Source: JAHOYW01 sp963664605 (GTDB lineage: Bacteria; Verrucomicrobiota; Lentisphaeria; Victivallales; Victivallaceae). From it: a stretch of DNA of 64,000 nucleotides. The notes beneath the pieces were generated by a model. The model saw nothing but the letters and a program-made list of their open reading frames with translations. It was not told the DNA's origin and made no database searches. Positions 34,975 to 43,794 of this stretch are shown piece by piece. The translations under genes were made by a program, and so were the position numbers. The stretch covers positions 3,782,001 through 3,846,000 of the forward strand of contig OY761536.1 in the NCBI GenBank assembly GCA_963664605.1. Direction: 5' to 3'. The first letter of the stretch is position 1; every line of letters starts with the position of its first letter.

Positions 34975-37935
34975 ATGAACTATCGTATAGAAATATCTCC
35001 GTTAAGAAAATGGCGCGATTCCCGAGGGAGTGGCATACAGCAGCAGATTACTGACTTTTTACACCTAAATATTGCGGAGGTTTGGACACGGGATGTTTAT
35101 ACTGTTTCTGCCGATATTTCCGACGAACAAGCCCGTGCGGTAGCTAAAGCTTTGACTAATCCAGTCCTCCAGAAAGGTGTAATCGGGGAAACCATCCCTG
35201 AAGGAAAGTGTGCTTTTCTGGTATCTGTCGGCTTTAAACCGGGGGTCACAGACAATGTTGGACGTTCCGCAAAAGAAGCTGTCAGCGATATTATCGGGCG
35301 CCCTATGAACGATGACGAAAATATTTTCAGTTCCATTGAATATATGCTTTACGGCGATGACCTGACTACTGAAAAAGTTGAACATATTGCTAAAGATCTG
35401 CTCGCTAATGAATTAATCGAATCTATCCGCATTTTCACCGGAGCGGATCTTGCAAACGGAATTCCATTAAATCTGCCGATAATGCAGTCTTCAGGAAGCG
35501 GTCAGGTTGAGACCTATAATCTTGAGGTTACAGACGATGAACTGCTTGAAATCAGTCGTAAAGGCATTCTCGCATTGACCTTGGAGGAAATGAAATCCAT
35601 CCAAAACTATTTCCGTAACGCGGAAGGACGCGAAAAATATGGTTTGACCAGTAATCCTACCGATGTTGAACTCGAAGTTTTAGCTCAGACATGGTCCGAG
35701 CATTGCAAACACAAAATCTTTGCCGCTGAAATTGATTACACCAATAAGGAAACCGGCGAATCAGAACATATTGTTTCCTGTTATAAAAGCTATATCATGA
35801 AAAGCACCCGCGAAATCGGACAGGAAGTCAACTGGCTCGTTTCCGTCTTCCACGACAACGCCGGGGTTATTGCTTTCAATGACAAACTTGATTTGGTATA
35901 TAAAGTTGAAACCCATAACAGCCCTTCGGCCCTCGATCCCTTCGGAGGGGCGATGACCGGGATAGTCGGCGTAAACCGTGACCCGATGGGAACCGGACAG
36001 GGAGCTGATCTCCTGATAAATGTCTGGGGTTATTGTCTTGGTTCCCCCTTCACCGATCCGGCAGATGTCCCTGAAGGGCTGCTTCATCCCCGCCGTCTCC
36101 GTGACGGCGTGCATCAGGGAGTTATCGACGGCGGCAACCAGAGCGGAATCCCTTACGGGCTCGGATGGGAGTATTTTGATGACCGCTACCTCGGAAAACC
36201 TCTGATCTATTGCGGCACCGTCGGTACGCTGCCCAAAGAAATCAATGGAATCAAAGGTTCTGAAAAATCTATCAAACCCGGCGACATTATTGTTATGACC
36301 GGGGGGCGTATCGGTAAAGACGGTATCCATGGCGCAACTTTCTCCTCGGAGGAACTGCATCAGGACAGTCCAACCCAGGCGGTACAGATTGGCGACCCGA
36401 TCATGCAGAAGAAGATGAGTGATTTTATTTATGAAGCGCGTGACCTTGGACTTTACCGTTTCGTAACAGACAATGGCGCCGGCGGGCTTTCCTCAAGTAT
36501 AGGGGAAATGGCTGAACATTCCGGCGGCTGCCGTATGGACCTGGCAAAAGCGCCTTTGAAATATCCCGGCATGAAACCATGGGAAATTCTTGTTTCAGAA
36601 GCTCAGGAAAGAATGAGTTTCGCGGTTCCACCGGAAAACCTTGAAAAGTTCAAAGCCCTGGCAAAAGCCCGCGATGTTGAAGCCACCGTTTTGGGTGAAT
36701 TTACTGATGACGGCAAATTCCACATGATGTATAATGATGAAACTGTTGCTCTGCTGGATATCGACTTCATGCATGACGGGCTGCCGCGCATGAACCTCAA
36801 AGCGGAATGGAAAAAACCGGAATTCACTGAACCTGACATCTCGAACCGTGACTGTTTTGCCGACCTCGAAACTATGATCGGGCGTTTGAATATTTGTTCC
36901 GATGAATACAAAGCGCGCCAGTACGACCACGAAGTGAAAGGCCTTAGCGTTATCAAGCCTCTGGTCGGAAAATGCCGTGATGTTATCGGTGACGCGACTG
37001 TTACCATGATTGAACAGCTGAGCACTGAAGGCGTGATTCTTTCCGAAGGCATCCTGCCGCGTTACAGCGATATTGATACTTACGACATGATGGCATCAAT
37101 CATTGACCTGGCAATACGCCGGATCATTGCGGTCGGCGGCAAAATGGATATGATTGCCGGGCTGGACAACTTCTGCTGGCCCGACCCGGTTCAAAGCGAC
37201 AAAACTCCTGACGGCACTTACAAACTGGCACAGTTAGTCAGAGCTAATCAAGCTCTATATAATTACACCAAGGCTTTTAAAGTGCCGTGTATTTCAGGTA
37301 AAGACAGTATGAAAAATGACAGTACGCGCGGTGGCCAGAAAATTTCTATTCCCCCGACTGTTCTGTTCAGCGCAATCTCTAAAATGGACGATATCAGCAA
37401 ATCAGTAACCCTTGACGCTAAATTCGCCGGAGATTTGGTATATGTTATCGGCAATACTGCCAACGAGCTCGGCGGCAGTGAATATTACGCCATGTTCGAC
37501 GCAATCGGTAACAATGTTCCTAAAGTTGATGCCGAATACGCAAAGAAAGTTTACAAGGCAGTTTCAGAAATCACCGAAGCGGAATTAGCTAACTCCATGC
37601 ATACTCCGGCTATCGGCGGACTTGGCGTGGCTTTCGCGAAGACCGCTATGGGCGGCAGACTCGGGCTGAAAATCAATTTGGATAAAGTCCCTGTTTCAGA
37701 ACCATGCAGCGCAGCTCAAATCCTGTTTTCTGAATCTAACACCCGTTTCCTGATGACAGTATCTGCAGATAACGCAGAAAAAGCGGAAAAACTCCTTTCC
37801 GGTATTCCATTCGCAAAGGTAGGTGAGGTAACAGCTGACCCTGTTCTTGAAATCAGCGAAACCAGCCTGACTACTAATAAAATAAAACTTGATAAGATTA
37901 TAAAGGCTTATAAAGATACGCTTGACCATATCTAA
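34975..37935 (+). CDS. purL: Phosphoribosylformylglycinamidine synthase, PurS-PurL type
   Basis: Converts FGAR to FGAM in purine synthesis, using ATP and ammonia supplied by a separate glutaminase (PurQ). The 986-residue protein lacks a C-terminal glutaminase domain. The first ~200 residues look like two tandem PurS units (VYTVSADISDEQARAVAKAL and LVSVGFKPGVTDNVGRSAKE, each followed by an ANP/ANE-type segment). The PurL core has EVLAQTWSEHCKHKIF, KVETHNSPSALDPFGGAMTG, GGRIGKDGIHGATFSSE and DNGAGGLSSSIGEMAEHSGG. PurQ is not in the window. No good ribosome site precedes the ATG. It lies 24 bases before the sigma-factor gene. Confidence 0.92.
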   Translation: MNYRIEISPLRKWRDSRGSGIQQQITDFLHLNIAEVWTRDVYTVSADISDEQARAVAKALTNPVLQKGVIGETIPEGKCAFLVSVGFKPGVTDNVGRSAKEAVSDIIGRPMNDDENIFSSIEYMLYGDDLTTEKVEHIAKDLLANELIESIRIFTGADLANGIPLNLPIMQSSGSGQVETYNLEVTDDELLEISRKGILALTLEEMKSIQNYFRNAEGREKYGLTSNPTDVELEVLAQTWSEHCKHKIFAAEIDYTNKETGESEHIVSCYKSYIMKSTREIGQEVNWLVSVFHDNAGVIAFNDKLDLVYKVETHNSPSALDPFGGAMTGIVGVNRDPMGTGQGADLLINVWGYCLGSPFTDPADVPEGLLHPRRLRDGVHQGVIDGGNQSGIPYGLGWEYFDDRYLGKPLIYCGTVGTLPKEINGIKGSEKSIKPGDIIVMTGGRIGKDGIHGATFSSEELHQDSPTQAVQIGDPIMQKKMSDFIYEARDLGLYRFVTDNGAGGLSSSIGEMAEHSGGCRMDLAKAPLKYPGMKPWEILVSEAQERMSFAVPPENLEKFKALAKARDVEATVLGEFTDDGKFHMMYNDETVALLDIDFMHDGLPRMNLKAEWKKPEFTEPDISNRDCFADLETMIGRLNICSDEYKARQYDHEVKGLSVIKPLVGKCRDVIGDATVTMIEQLSTEGVILSEGILPRYSDIDTYDMMASIIDLAIRRIIAVGGKMDMIAGLDNFCWPDPVQSDKTPDGTYKLAQLVRANQALYNYTKAFKVPCISGKDSMKNDSTRGGQKISIPPTVLFSAISKMDDISKSVTLDAKFAGDLVYVIGNTANELGGSEYYAMFDAIGNNVPKVDAEYAKKVYKAVSEITEAELANSMHTPAIGGLGVAFAKTAMGGRLGLKINLDKVPVSEPCSAAQILFSESNTRFLMTVSADNAEKAEKLLSGIPFAKVGEVTADPVLEISETSLTTNKIKLDKIIKAYKDTLDHI

Positions 37936-37959
37936 CTTTTAAAGAGAGATTATTGCGAA

Positions 37960-38886
37960 ATGCCTGTAGATAAAAAGAAAGGTTTACCGAAGAAACAGCG
38001 AAAAAAGAAAAAGTCGCAAGTGGAACATAATCCAATGACCACCTCACAGGTCTACATGCGGAATATTGTAGATTTTGAACTGCTGTCACCAGATGAGGAA
38101 ATTCAATTGGCTGAAGCCATTCATTCAGGCGACCAGAAGGCTCATGATGAAGCCAAGGCTAAAATGGTGCGGGCAAATCTGCGCCTGGTCGTAAAGATAG
38201 CCAATGAATTTATGAATCGGGGTTTATCAAAACATGATCTTATCTCCGAAGGAAACATTGGCCTGATGACAGCCGCGGAGAAATTCGAGCCCAGCAAGGG
38301 CGCTAAATTCAGCACCTATAGCACCTGGTGGATCAAACAGGCTATGCGCCGGGCAATCGCGGAACAAAGCCGGACAATCAGAATACCTGTTCAGTCTGTA
38401 GGGAAAATAAATAAGATAAAACGTGTTCAGCGTGAAATGAAAACCGAATTAGGCAGATTGCCTTCGGACAAGGAAATCGCCGAACGTTTGGATTTGAGTA
38501 CGCGTACAGTACGTGAATTACGGCACGCCAGCTTAAATACATCTTCCCTCAATGAGCCTATTGTTAACGGCGAAGCCGGGGAAATGCAGGATTTTATTTC
38601 CGACAGCCCGGATCGTTCCCCTGACAATGTTCTTGGCGATGTTGAATCCATGAAACATCTGTACGTGCTGGTCGAAAAACTTTGTGAAAGAGAAAAACAG
38701 GTCTTAAAAATGCGTTTCGGGCTTGACGGCAACCCGATAATGACCCTTGAAAATGTCGGGCTGGCAGTCGGCTGTACTCGTGAACGTGTGCGCCAGATCC
38801 AAAATAAAGCTATCAAGAAGCTGCAAAGTATGCATGGTGAACTTTCCAGCCCGAATGACAAGAAAAAAGATAAAAATAAAGATTGA
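37960..38886 (+). CDS. Primary-like sigma-70 factor (RpoD/RpoS group)
   Basis: A 308-residue sigma factor. After a very basic N-terminus it has region 1.2 (YMRNIVDFELLSPDEEIQLA), region 2 (LRLVVKIANEFMNRGLSKHD and STYSTWWIKQAMRRAIAEQS), region 3 (GRLPSDKEIAERLDLST) and region 4 (EREKQVLKMRFGLDGNP, VGLAVGCTRERVRQIQNKAI). It lacks the long region 1.1 of true RpoD, which suggests a group 2 or a shortened primary sigma. The tail is a charged lysine/aspartate run. It is 24 bases after purL and overlaps dus, so it may be made in one transcript. Which one is the housekeeping sigma cannot be settled here. Confidence 0.9.
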   Translation: MPVDKKKGLPKKQRKKKKSQVEHNPMTTSQVYMRNIVDFELLSPDEEIQLAEAIHSGDQKAHDEAKAKMVRANLRLVVKIANEFMNRGLSKHDLISEGNIGLMTAAEKFEPSKGAKFSTYSTWWIKQAMRRAIAEQSRTIRIPVQSVGKINKIKRVQREMKTELGRLPSDKEIAERLDLSTRTVRELRHASLNTSSLNEPIVNGEAGEMQDFISDSPDRSPDNVLGDVESMKHLYVLVEKLCEREKQVLKMRFGLDGNPIMTLENVGLAVGCTRERVRQIQNKAIKKLQSMHGELSSPNDKKKDKNKD

Positions 38887-39890
38887 TATTGAATATCTAT
38901 CCTGAAAACAGCATAATACTAGCTCCATTATCCGGTTATACTGATTTACCTTACCGTCGTTCCGCAAGACGCTTCGGATGCAAATACTGCTTCACCGAGA
39001 TGATTGATGCCGGTTCCCTCGCCTACGGCAATGACAAAATAACACGTTTTATGGAGCGCGGCAAAGATGAAGAATGGCTTGGAGTACAGTTGGTAGGCAG
39101 CAATCATGAACGCATCAAAAAGTCAGTGGAGATTTTAAACCAGCATGATTTCGATGTCCTAGACTTCAACCTGGGATGTCCAGTTCCTAAAGTAGCTAAA
39201 AAAGGCGCAGGCGCGGCTTTAGGGCAAAATATTGAAAAAGCGCTCGAATGTTTTGAATTGATTAAAAAAATTTCCCGTCACCCGCTCAGTGCTAAGATAA
39301 GAATACTCGACGAACAGGAACCGGAACCAACTCTAAAGCTGGTAAAAGGACTGGTTGAAGCCGGGGCGCAGGCAGTCACGATTCATGGCAGAATAAAGAA
39401 TAAATTCTATGCCGGGCCAGTTTATTTCGATATAATAGCCGCGATCAGAAAGGCAGTAGATATTCAGATAATCGCCAATGGCGGAATCACCGGCATATCC
39501 AGATACAATGAAATACGGGAGAAGACCGGATGCAATACAGTCATGGTCGCACGCGGGGCAATGGGGAATCCGTGGCTGTTTCGTGAACTCTGCGAAAAAG
39601 ATTATATTCCGCCGACTCCTGATGAATTATGCAATGAACTGGAACAACATATCATGGAGATGATTGATTATTACGGTGAAACATTGGCTCTGCGCATAGG
39701 ACGGAAAATCATACTTGACTATTTGAAAAGCCGGGGCTTCCCCGGGAAGTTCAAAGCCCAGGTATCCTTTTTAAAGAAGACTGGAGATTTCACCGAATTC
39801 ATGAAAGCAGTCCGCGAAGGCCCGTCCGACCGCTACCGCCAATGGCTGAAAGTATATCCTGATGCCGACCGGAAACTGCGTTTGATATAA
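38883..39890 (+). CDS. dus: tRNA-dihydrouridine synthase
   Basis: FMN-dependent enzyme reducing uridines in tRNA D-loops. The 335-residue TIM-barrel protein has APLSGYTDLPYRRSARRFG, DFNLGCPVPKVAKKGAGAAL (with the active-site Cys), VTIHGRIKNKFYAG, IIANGGITG, and NTVMVARGAMGNPWLF. The start is uncertain: the frame opens with TTG at 38883, overlapping the sigma-factor stop, with a second TTG at 38889; no Shine-Dalgarno is visible and no ATG occurs before the conserved motif, so coupling to the sigma gene is likely. Length is normal for the DusB-type family. Confidence 0.9.
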   Translation: MILNIYPENSIILAPLSGYTDLPYRRSARRFGCKYCFTEMIDAGSLAYGNDKITRFMERGKDEEWLGVQLVGSNHERIKKSVEILNQHDFDVLDFNLGCPVPKVAKKGAGAALGQNIEKALECFELIKKISRHPLSAKIRILDEQEPEPTLKLVKGLVEAGAQAVTIHGRIKNKFYAGPVYFDIIAAIRKAVDIQIIANGGITGISRYNEIREKTGCNTVMVARGAMGNPWLFRELCEKDYIPPTPDELCNELEQHIMEMIDYYGETLALRIGRKIILDYLKSRGFPGKFKAQVSFLKKTGDFTEFMKAVREGPSDRYRQWLKVYPDADRKLRLI

Positions 39891-39948
39891 CGCAGCAAAA
39901 AACGTAATATCAATTTTGCATTTTATTTTATGCAGGTTATTGTATTGC

Positions 39949-40695
39949 ATGGATAAGAGAATGGAATATAGCGCTTCAGGTTTTTATAATAACATTTCTG
40001 CAAGCTATGATGAAATGTTTAATTTCGAGCAGGATCTGAAAGCGGCAGAAACAATCGTTACAGCTTTAAAGAAACGCTTTCCCTTTAGAAAAGCGTTGGA
40101 TATCGGCTGTGGAACGGGAAGTTTCACTATTGCTTTGGCTCGCAAAGGCATCACGGCAACAGGTATGGATCTGTCCGCTTCAATGCTGGCTGAAGCCAGA
40201 AAGAACAGCCTTGCTTACGAAACAGATATTGATCTTGTCTATTCAGGCATGACTGAAATGTCCGCTAATATTACAGATAAATTTGACCTGATAATATGCA
40301 TGGGCAACACTTTGCCGCATTTATTAAATAAAGATGACCTTTTCACAATGCTAAGTTCTTGCAGAGAGCTGTTGAATCCGGGCGGTCATCTGGTTTTTGG
40401 CCTTTTGAACTATGACAGGATACTGGAGAAACAGGAGCGTATTGTCGGTATTACCCGGAACGCAGACCATGAATTTGTACGTTTTTATGATTTCGAAGAA
40501 CCTTACGTGAATTTCAATCTCCTTGAAATAGACTGGCGTGCAAATCCGCCATCGCACAAACTGGCCAGCACCAAACTTTACCCTTATACCTCCAGTGAAT
40601 TGGAATCTGCTTTAAAGCAAAATGGTTTTAAAAATTTCAATATAAATATCCCGCAAAGGTCAAAATCATTATTAATAACAGCAGAACGCGGATAA
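39949..40695 (+). CDS. SAM-dependent methyltransferase
   Basis: A 248-residue class I methyltransferase. The SAM motif KALDIGCGTGSFTIALARKG near residue 45 and GMDLSASMLAEARK are clear; LIICMGNTLPHLLNKDD and LLNPGGHLVFGLLNYDRIL follow. The first ~30 residues (YSASGFYNNISASYDEMF) match the usual lead-in helix. The frame opens with a TTG at 39916, but ATG 39949 or 39961 (GGA eight bases before the latter) fits better. The substrate is not evident. It follows dus by 58 bases in the same direction. Confidence 0.82.
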   Translation: MDKRMEYSASGFYNNISASYDEMFNFEQDLKAAETIVTALKKRFPFRKALDIGCGTGSFTIALARKGITATGMDLSASMLAEARKNSLAYETDIDLVYSGMTEMSANITDKFDLIICMGNTLPHLLNKDDLFTMLSSCRELLNPGGHLVFGLLNYDRILEKQERIVGITRNADHEFVRFYDFEEPYVNFNLLEIDWRANPPSHKLASTKLYPYTSSELESALKQNGFKNFNINIPQRSKSLLITAERG

Positions 40696-40712
40696 AATAT
40701 TTAAATTAAAGT

Positions 40713-40741
40713 TTGCAAATATTTTATCGCTGCTATATAGT
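40713..40741 (+). promoter_or_regulatory. Promoter of the SYLF lipoprotein gene
   Basis: TTGCAA (40713-40718), a 17-base spacer and TATAGT (40736-40741). The start near 40748 leaves a leader of about 45 bases, with AAGGAG before the ATG at 40793. Confidence 0.65.
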
Positions 40742-40792
40742 TTAATCAGGGTTTAGTTTTTAAGACGCAAATTTTAAAAAGGAGAATTTCGT

Positions 40793-41380
40793 ATGAAACG
40801 CATGACCACAATTCTTACCGCAGTATTAGCAGCAGCAGTATTAACCGGATGTATGAGCCCTAAAGGAGATTCAATAGGCAAACAGAAGGCATACGCGAAA
40901 AAAATGGCTAAAGACGGGCTGGCGATGATTTATGAAAGAAATCCCGAACTGCCGAAAAAAATCGCTAATGCTGCCGGCTATGGCGTCTATAAAAATCTTG
41001 GTATCCACTGGTTTGTACCTTCGACCGAAAGCGGCTGGGGAATTGTTCACAACAATCTCACCGGCAAAGACACTTATATGAAATTGTTCAGCATTGGACT
41101 TGGATTTGGACTTGGTTTCAGGGATTTCCGCGGAATCCTGGTATTTGACACTCAGGAAAGCATCAAAGATTTTATCAATTCAGGATGGGGCGGAAATGCA
41201 CAGGCTAACGCCGCATTCAAGTTCGGAGATACAGGCGGTTCCGCAGCGGCGGCAGGGGAAGTCATGCCCGGCGTTACACTGTACAAAGTTACAGTCAACG
41301 GCATAGTTTTGCAAGCAACTTTCCAAGGTTCAAAAACTTGGAGAAACACCAAATTAAGCCCTGTCCCGAAAAAGAAATAA
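40793..41380 (+). CDS. SYLF-domain (YSC84-like) lipoprotein
   Basis: A 195-residue lipoprotein: signal peptide with lipobox VLTGC (Cys20), then a SYLF/YSC84-type domain. The family pattern is seen in NAAGYGVYKNLGIHW, GWGIVHNNLTGKDTYMKLFS, GLGFGLGFRDFRGILVFDTQ, and SAAAAGEVMPGVTLYKVTVN. Eukaryotic SYLF domains bind phosphoinositides; bacterial ones are secreted or outer-membrane-linked and uncharacterised. It is bracketed by its own promoter and a strong terminator, so it is a single-gene unit. A role at the outer membrane is inferred. Confidence 0.82.
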   Translation: MKRMTTILTAVLAAAVLTGCMSPKGDSIGKQKAYAKKMAKDGLAMIYERNPELPKKIANAAGYGVYKNLGIHWFVPSTESGWGIVHNNLTGKDTYMKLFSIGLGFGLGFRDFRGILVFDTQESIKDFINSGWGGNAQANAAFKFGDTGGSAAAAGEVMPGVTLYKVTVNGIVLQATFQGSKTWRNTKLSPVPKKK

Positions 41381-41394
41381 AAGTTGTTTTCACC

Positions 41395-41428
41395 AAACGC
41401 AGGGATAATTAACATCCCTGCGTTTTTT
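41395..41428 (+). terminator. Intrinsic terminator of the SYLF lipoprotein gene
   Basis: A perfect 12-bp stem (41395-41406 with 41414-41425), seven-base loop and six T (41423-41428), placed 14 bases after the stop codon. The minus-strand side has no T-run. Confidence 0.92.
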
Positions 41429-41440
41429 ATTTAATTGCAA

Positions 41441-42841
41441 TTAATCTTTGAGGAATGTATTCTCCACTTCGTCCAGATAATTGCTTATTGCCGGACAAAA
41501 TTTACCTTTCAGGCGTTTGTCTTCTATTAATTCATTGCGGTATAGATTACCCGGGGAAGCGGTTTTATATTCTATTTTTCTTAGATAATCTTCTATCTTC
41601 TGTTGTTTTTCCAAACTCTGTTCCAATTGAGTTAAAGCTTTTTTAAGGCGGACCCTTATTATAACTGAGGATATATCGTCGAACTGCCCCAGCACTTTAC
41701 GTATTCTTTCAACATGTTCTATAGACAAAGGCTGGCACACCATAACCAGAGCGTCCATCTCAATAAGCTTCTTACGTATCATTTCCTCAAATCCGGGGTT
41801 CATGCCGTATTTATCAAAAATTTCATTAAGTTTGGAAATATCTCTAGTCATCCGCTCGGGAGGTTTATTTTCAGGCTTGTAGTAATAAGTAAACTTGCGA
41901 AAACGCCGGAATCTTTTTTTAAAGAACTTCGTCTGAAGCGGTGAATTTAAATTTATCAACCGCTTTTCAGCAACTTTCCTGAACCATTCCTGTACTTTCA
42001 CGACACTGCTTACTGAAGCTGGATTGTATTTCTTGTCCAGACGTTGATGCGTCTTATCGTAACTTTTTATAATTGCCCGGGCAATAGTCGAATCAAATAC
42101 CTCACTGCTGGAATATCTTTTACGCGCGCTCAAAAAAACCATATCTGCTACAGGATTGTCGGAACGCACCGACAAGGCTTTTATTTCAAGCAGAATAAAA
42201 CGACTGAACTCTTCATATAATTCATATGCTGTCCCATCGTTTTCAGGGCTGAGAGGCGTACCAATGGCAACTCTGAAATCTGGAAGTTTCTCTTCCTGGC
42301 AAAGCGCTTTAAGCCCGGGAAAATAAGATACCGGAAGTATACTGTGCGAAGAAAAACGCAATTCAGTCCTGCCGTATATCCCGACAATCAACCATTCCGG
42401 CAGCCTGACTTTCGTTTCAGTCGGTTTGAACCCCGTTTTAGCCAGCAGCATAGCGTTTATAATTTCAGTAATAACTGTAAATTTATTTTTAGCAGTGCGG
42501 AAGTTTTTATTAACATAAATATTAACTGATTCACGGTTTTCTATTATATTAACGTCATTTTTTACTTTGGAATCAAGGATAAACAGCTGACATGTATATT
42601 TATTTTTAATAGCTGAGGAATTCAAACAGCTTGCAATCTGCCGGTCCATGTATCTCAAATATTCCAATGTCTCATAGTATTTTTTATCAAAACTTTCAAA
42701 CATAATGACCGTACCTGACTTGGCCCTGAAAGTATCTTTGGTCATTTGAGCCGTTACAGGAAACACACAGCACATGAATAATACGCAAAGAGTAAAGCGT
42801 ATTTTTAGAAAGCTGATATTTTTTTTTAATAATAAGCGCAT
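41441..42841 (-). CDS. Secreted protein, degenerate metallopeptidase-like
   Basis: A 466-residue protein with a Sec signal peptide (cleavage probably after TAQ, near residue 32). Its central region resembles the gluzincin peptidase-MA layout: TVITEIINAMLL where the zinc motif HExxH is expected, followed after ~20 residues by LPEWLIVGIYGRTE where the family has lP-W-x-x-E-G. Both His and the third ligand Glu are replaced, so no zinc catalysis is expected. The C-terminal ~180 residues are charged helices, probably coiled coil (ALTQLEQSLEKQQKIEDY). ATG 42841 is preferred to GTG 42844. It converges on the SYLF gene. The family assignment is by pattern only; function unknown. Confidence 0.55.
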   Translation of the reverse strand: MRLLLKKNISFLKIRFTLCVLFMCCVFPVTAQMTKDTFRAKSGTVIMFESFDKKYYETLEYLRYMDRQIASCLNSSAIKNKYTCQLFILDSKVKNDVNIIENRESVNIYVNKNFRTAKNKFTVITEIINAMLLAKTGFKPTETKVRLPEWLIVGIYGRTELRFSSHSILPVSYFPGLKALCQEEKLPDFRVAIGTPLSPENDGTAYELYEEFSRFILLEIKALSVRSDNPVADMVFLSARKRYSSSEVFDSTIARAIIKSYDKTHQRLDKKYNPASVSSVVKVQEWFRKVAEKRLINLNSPLQTKFFKKRFRRFRKFTYYYKPENKPPERMTRDISKLNEIFDKYGMNPGFEEMIRKKLIEMDALVMVCQPLSIEHVERIRKVLGQFDDISSVIIRVRLKKALTQLEQSLEKQQKIEDYLRKIEYKTASPGNLYRNELIEDKRLKGKFCPAISNYLDEVENTFLKD

Positions 42842-42928
42842 CACGGCGTCCGAGTAAGTTGTTTTTTATGCTTTGTCGTGTACCTTAATGAATATAATTT
42901 ACAATTCTTTAATGGCAAGGGAAATTAA

Positions 42929-43777
42929 ATGAAAAGTAATGAAAGAGAATTTTATCCATCTGCCCTGACAATCGCGGGCAGTGACAGCGGCGGCGGCGCC
43001 GGCATTCAAGCCGATCTCAGAACTTTTGCCGCCTTCGGAGTGTTCGGTACCTCTGTAATTACCGCTGTAACCGCCCAGAATCCACTGGAAGTAACACGCG
43101 TTGACGCAATTCCAGCAGCCGGGGTGGATGCTCAGATAAAAGCGGTGTTATCCGCTATAAAAGTACGCACGGTGAAAACCGGAATGCTGTTGAATGCTGA
43201 AATAATTAAAACCGTAACGCAAAATCTGAATGAACATAATATATCACTGGTAGTTGACCCGGTTATGGTTGCAACCAGCGGCACGCGCCTGCTTGAAGAA
43301 GACGCGACGGCGGCATTAAAAAGTGAACTTCTGCCTCTGGCAGACTGGATTACCCCGAATATACCGGAAGCAGAATTATTGCTGGAACGGGAAATAAGCA
43401 CCCGTGAAGACATAATTAAAGCAGCTGTGGAAATTGGACAATGCTGGAACTGCAGCGTCATCCTGAAAACCGGACATTTTGAGTCCAAAGGAGGCGCGGC
43501 GGCAGATATAGTTTACCATGAAGAAAAAGTTTATGAATTGAGTTCACCGCGAGTGGCGAACTGCAAAGCCTCACATGGAACGGGATGTACTTTATCATCA
43601 GCCCTGACAGCAGCATTAGCTCTGGAGATACCATGGAAAAAAGCCTTGAGAATGGCAAAAGGTTTTGTTTACGGCTCGCTGAATGAATGTATCAGCATCG
43701 GCTCAAAAACTGAAGCAATGTATCCGCCGGGTGAATCCTATCAGGGAAAAACTCTGCTGTCAAGAATTGATTACTGA
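42929..43777 (+). CDS. thiD: Hydroxymethylpyrimidine/phosphomethylpyrimidine kinase
   Basis: Phosphorylates HMP and HMP-P in thiamine synthesis. The 282-residue ribokinase-fold protein has ALTIAGSDSGGGAGIQADLR, FAAFGVFGTSVITAVTAQN, VVDPVMVATSGTRLLE, WITPNIPEAELL, and SHGTGCTLSSALTAALAL (anion hole and catalytic Asp-region equivalent). There is no thiE fusion at the end. A GGGAAA-type ribosome site precedes the ATG. It is 17 bases before the amidase gene. No other thi gene is in the window. Confidence 0.93.
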   Translation: MKSNEREFYPSALTIAGSDSGGGAGIQADLRTFAAFGVFGTSVITAVTAQNPLEVTRVDAIPAAGVDAQIKAVLSAIKVRTVKTGMLLNAEIIKTVTQNLNEHNISLVVDPVMVATSGTRLLEEDATAALKSELLPLADWITPNIPEAELLLEREISTREDIIKAAVEIGQCWNCSVILKTGHFESKGGAAADIVYHEEKVYELSSPRVANCKASHGTGCTLSSALTAALALEIPWKKALRMAKGFVYGSLNECISIGSKTEAMYPPGESYQGKTLLSRIDY

Positions 43778-43794
43778 AATATCCAAGGGACTTT

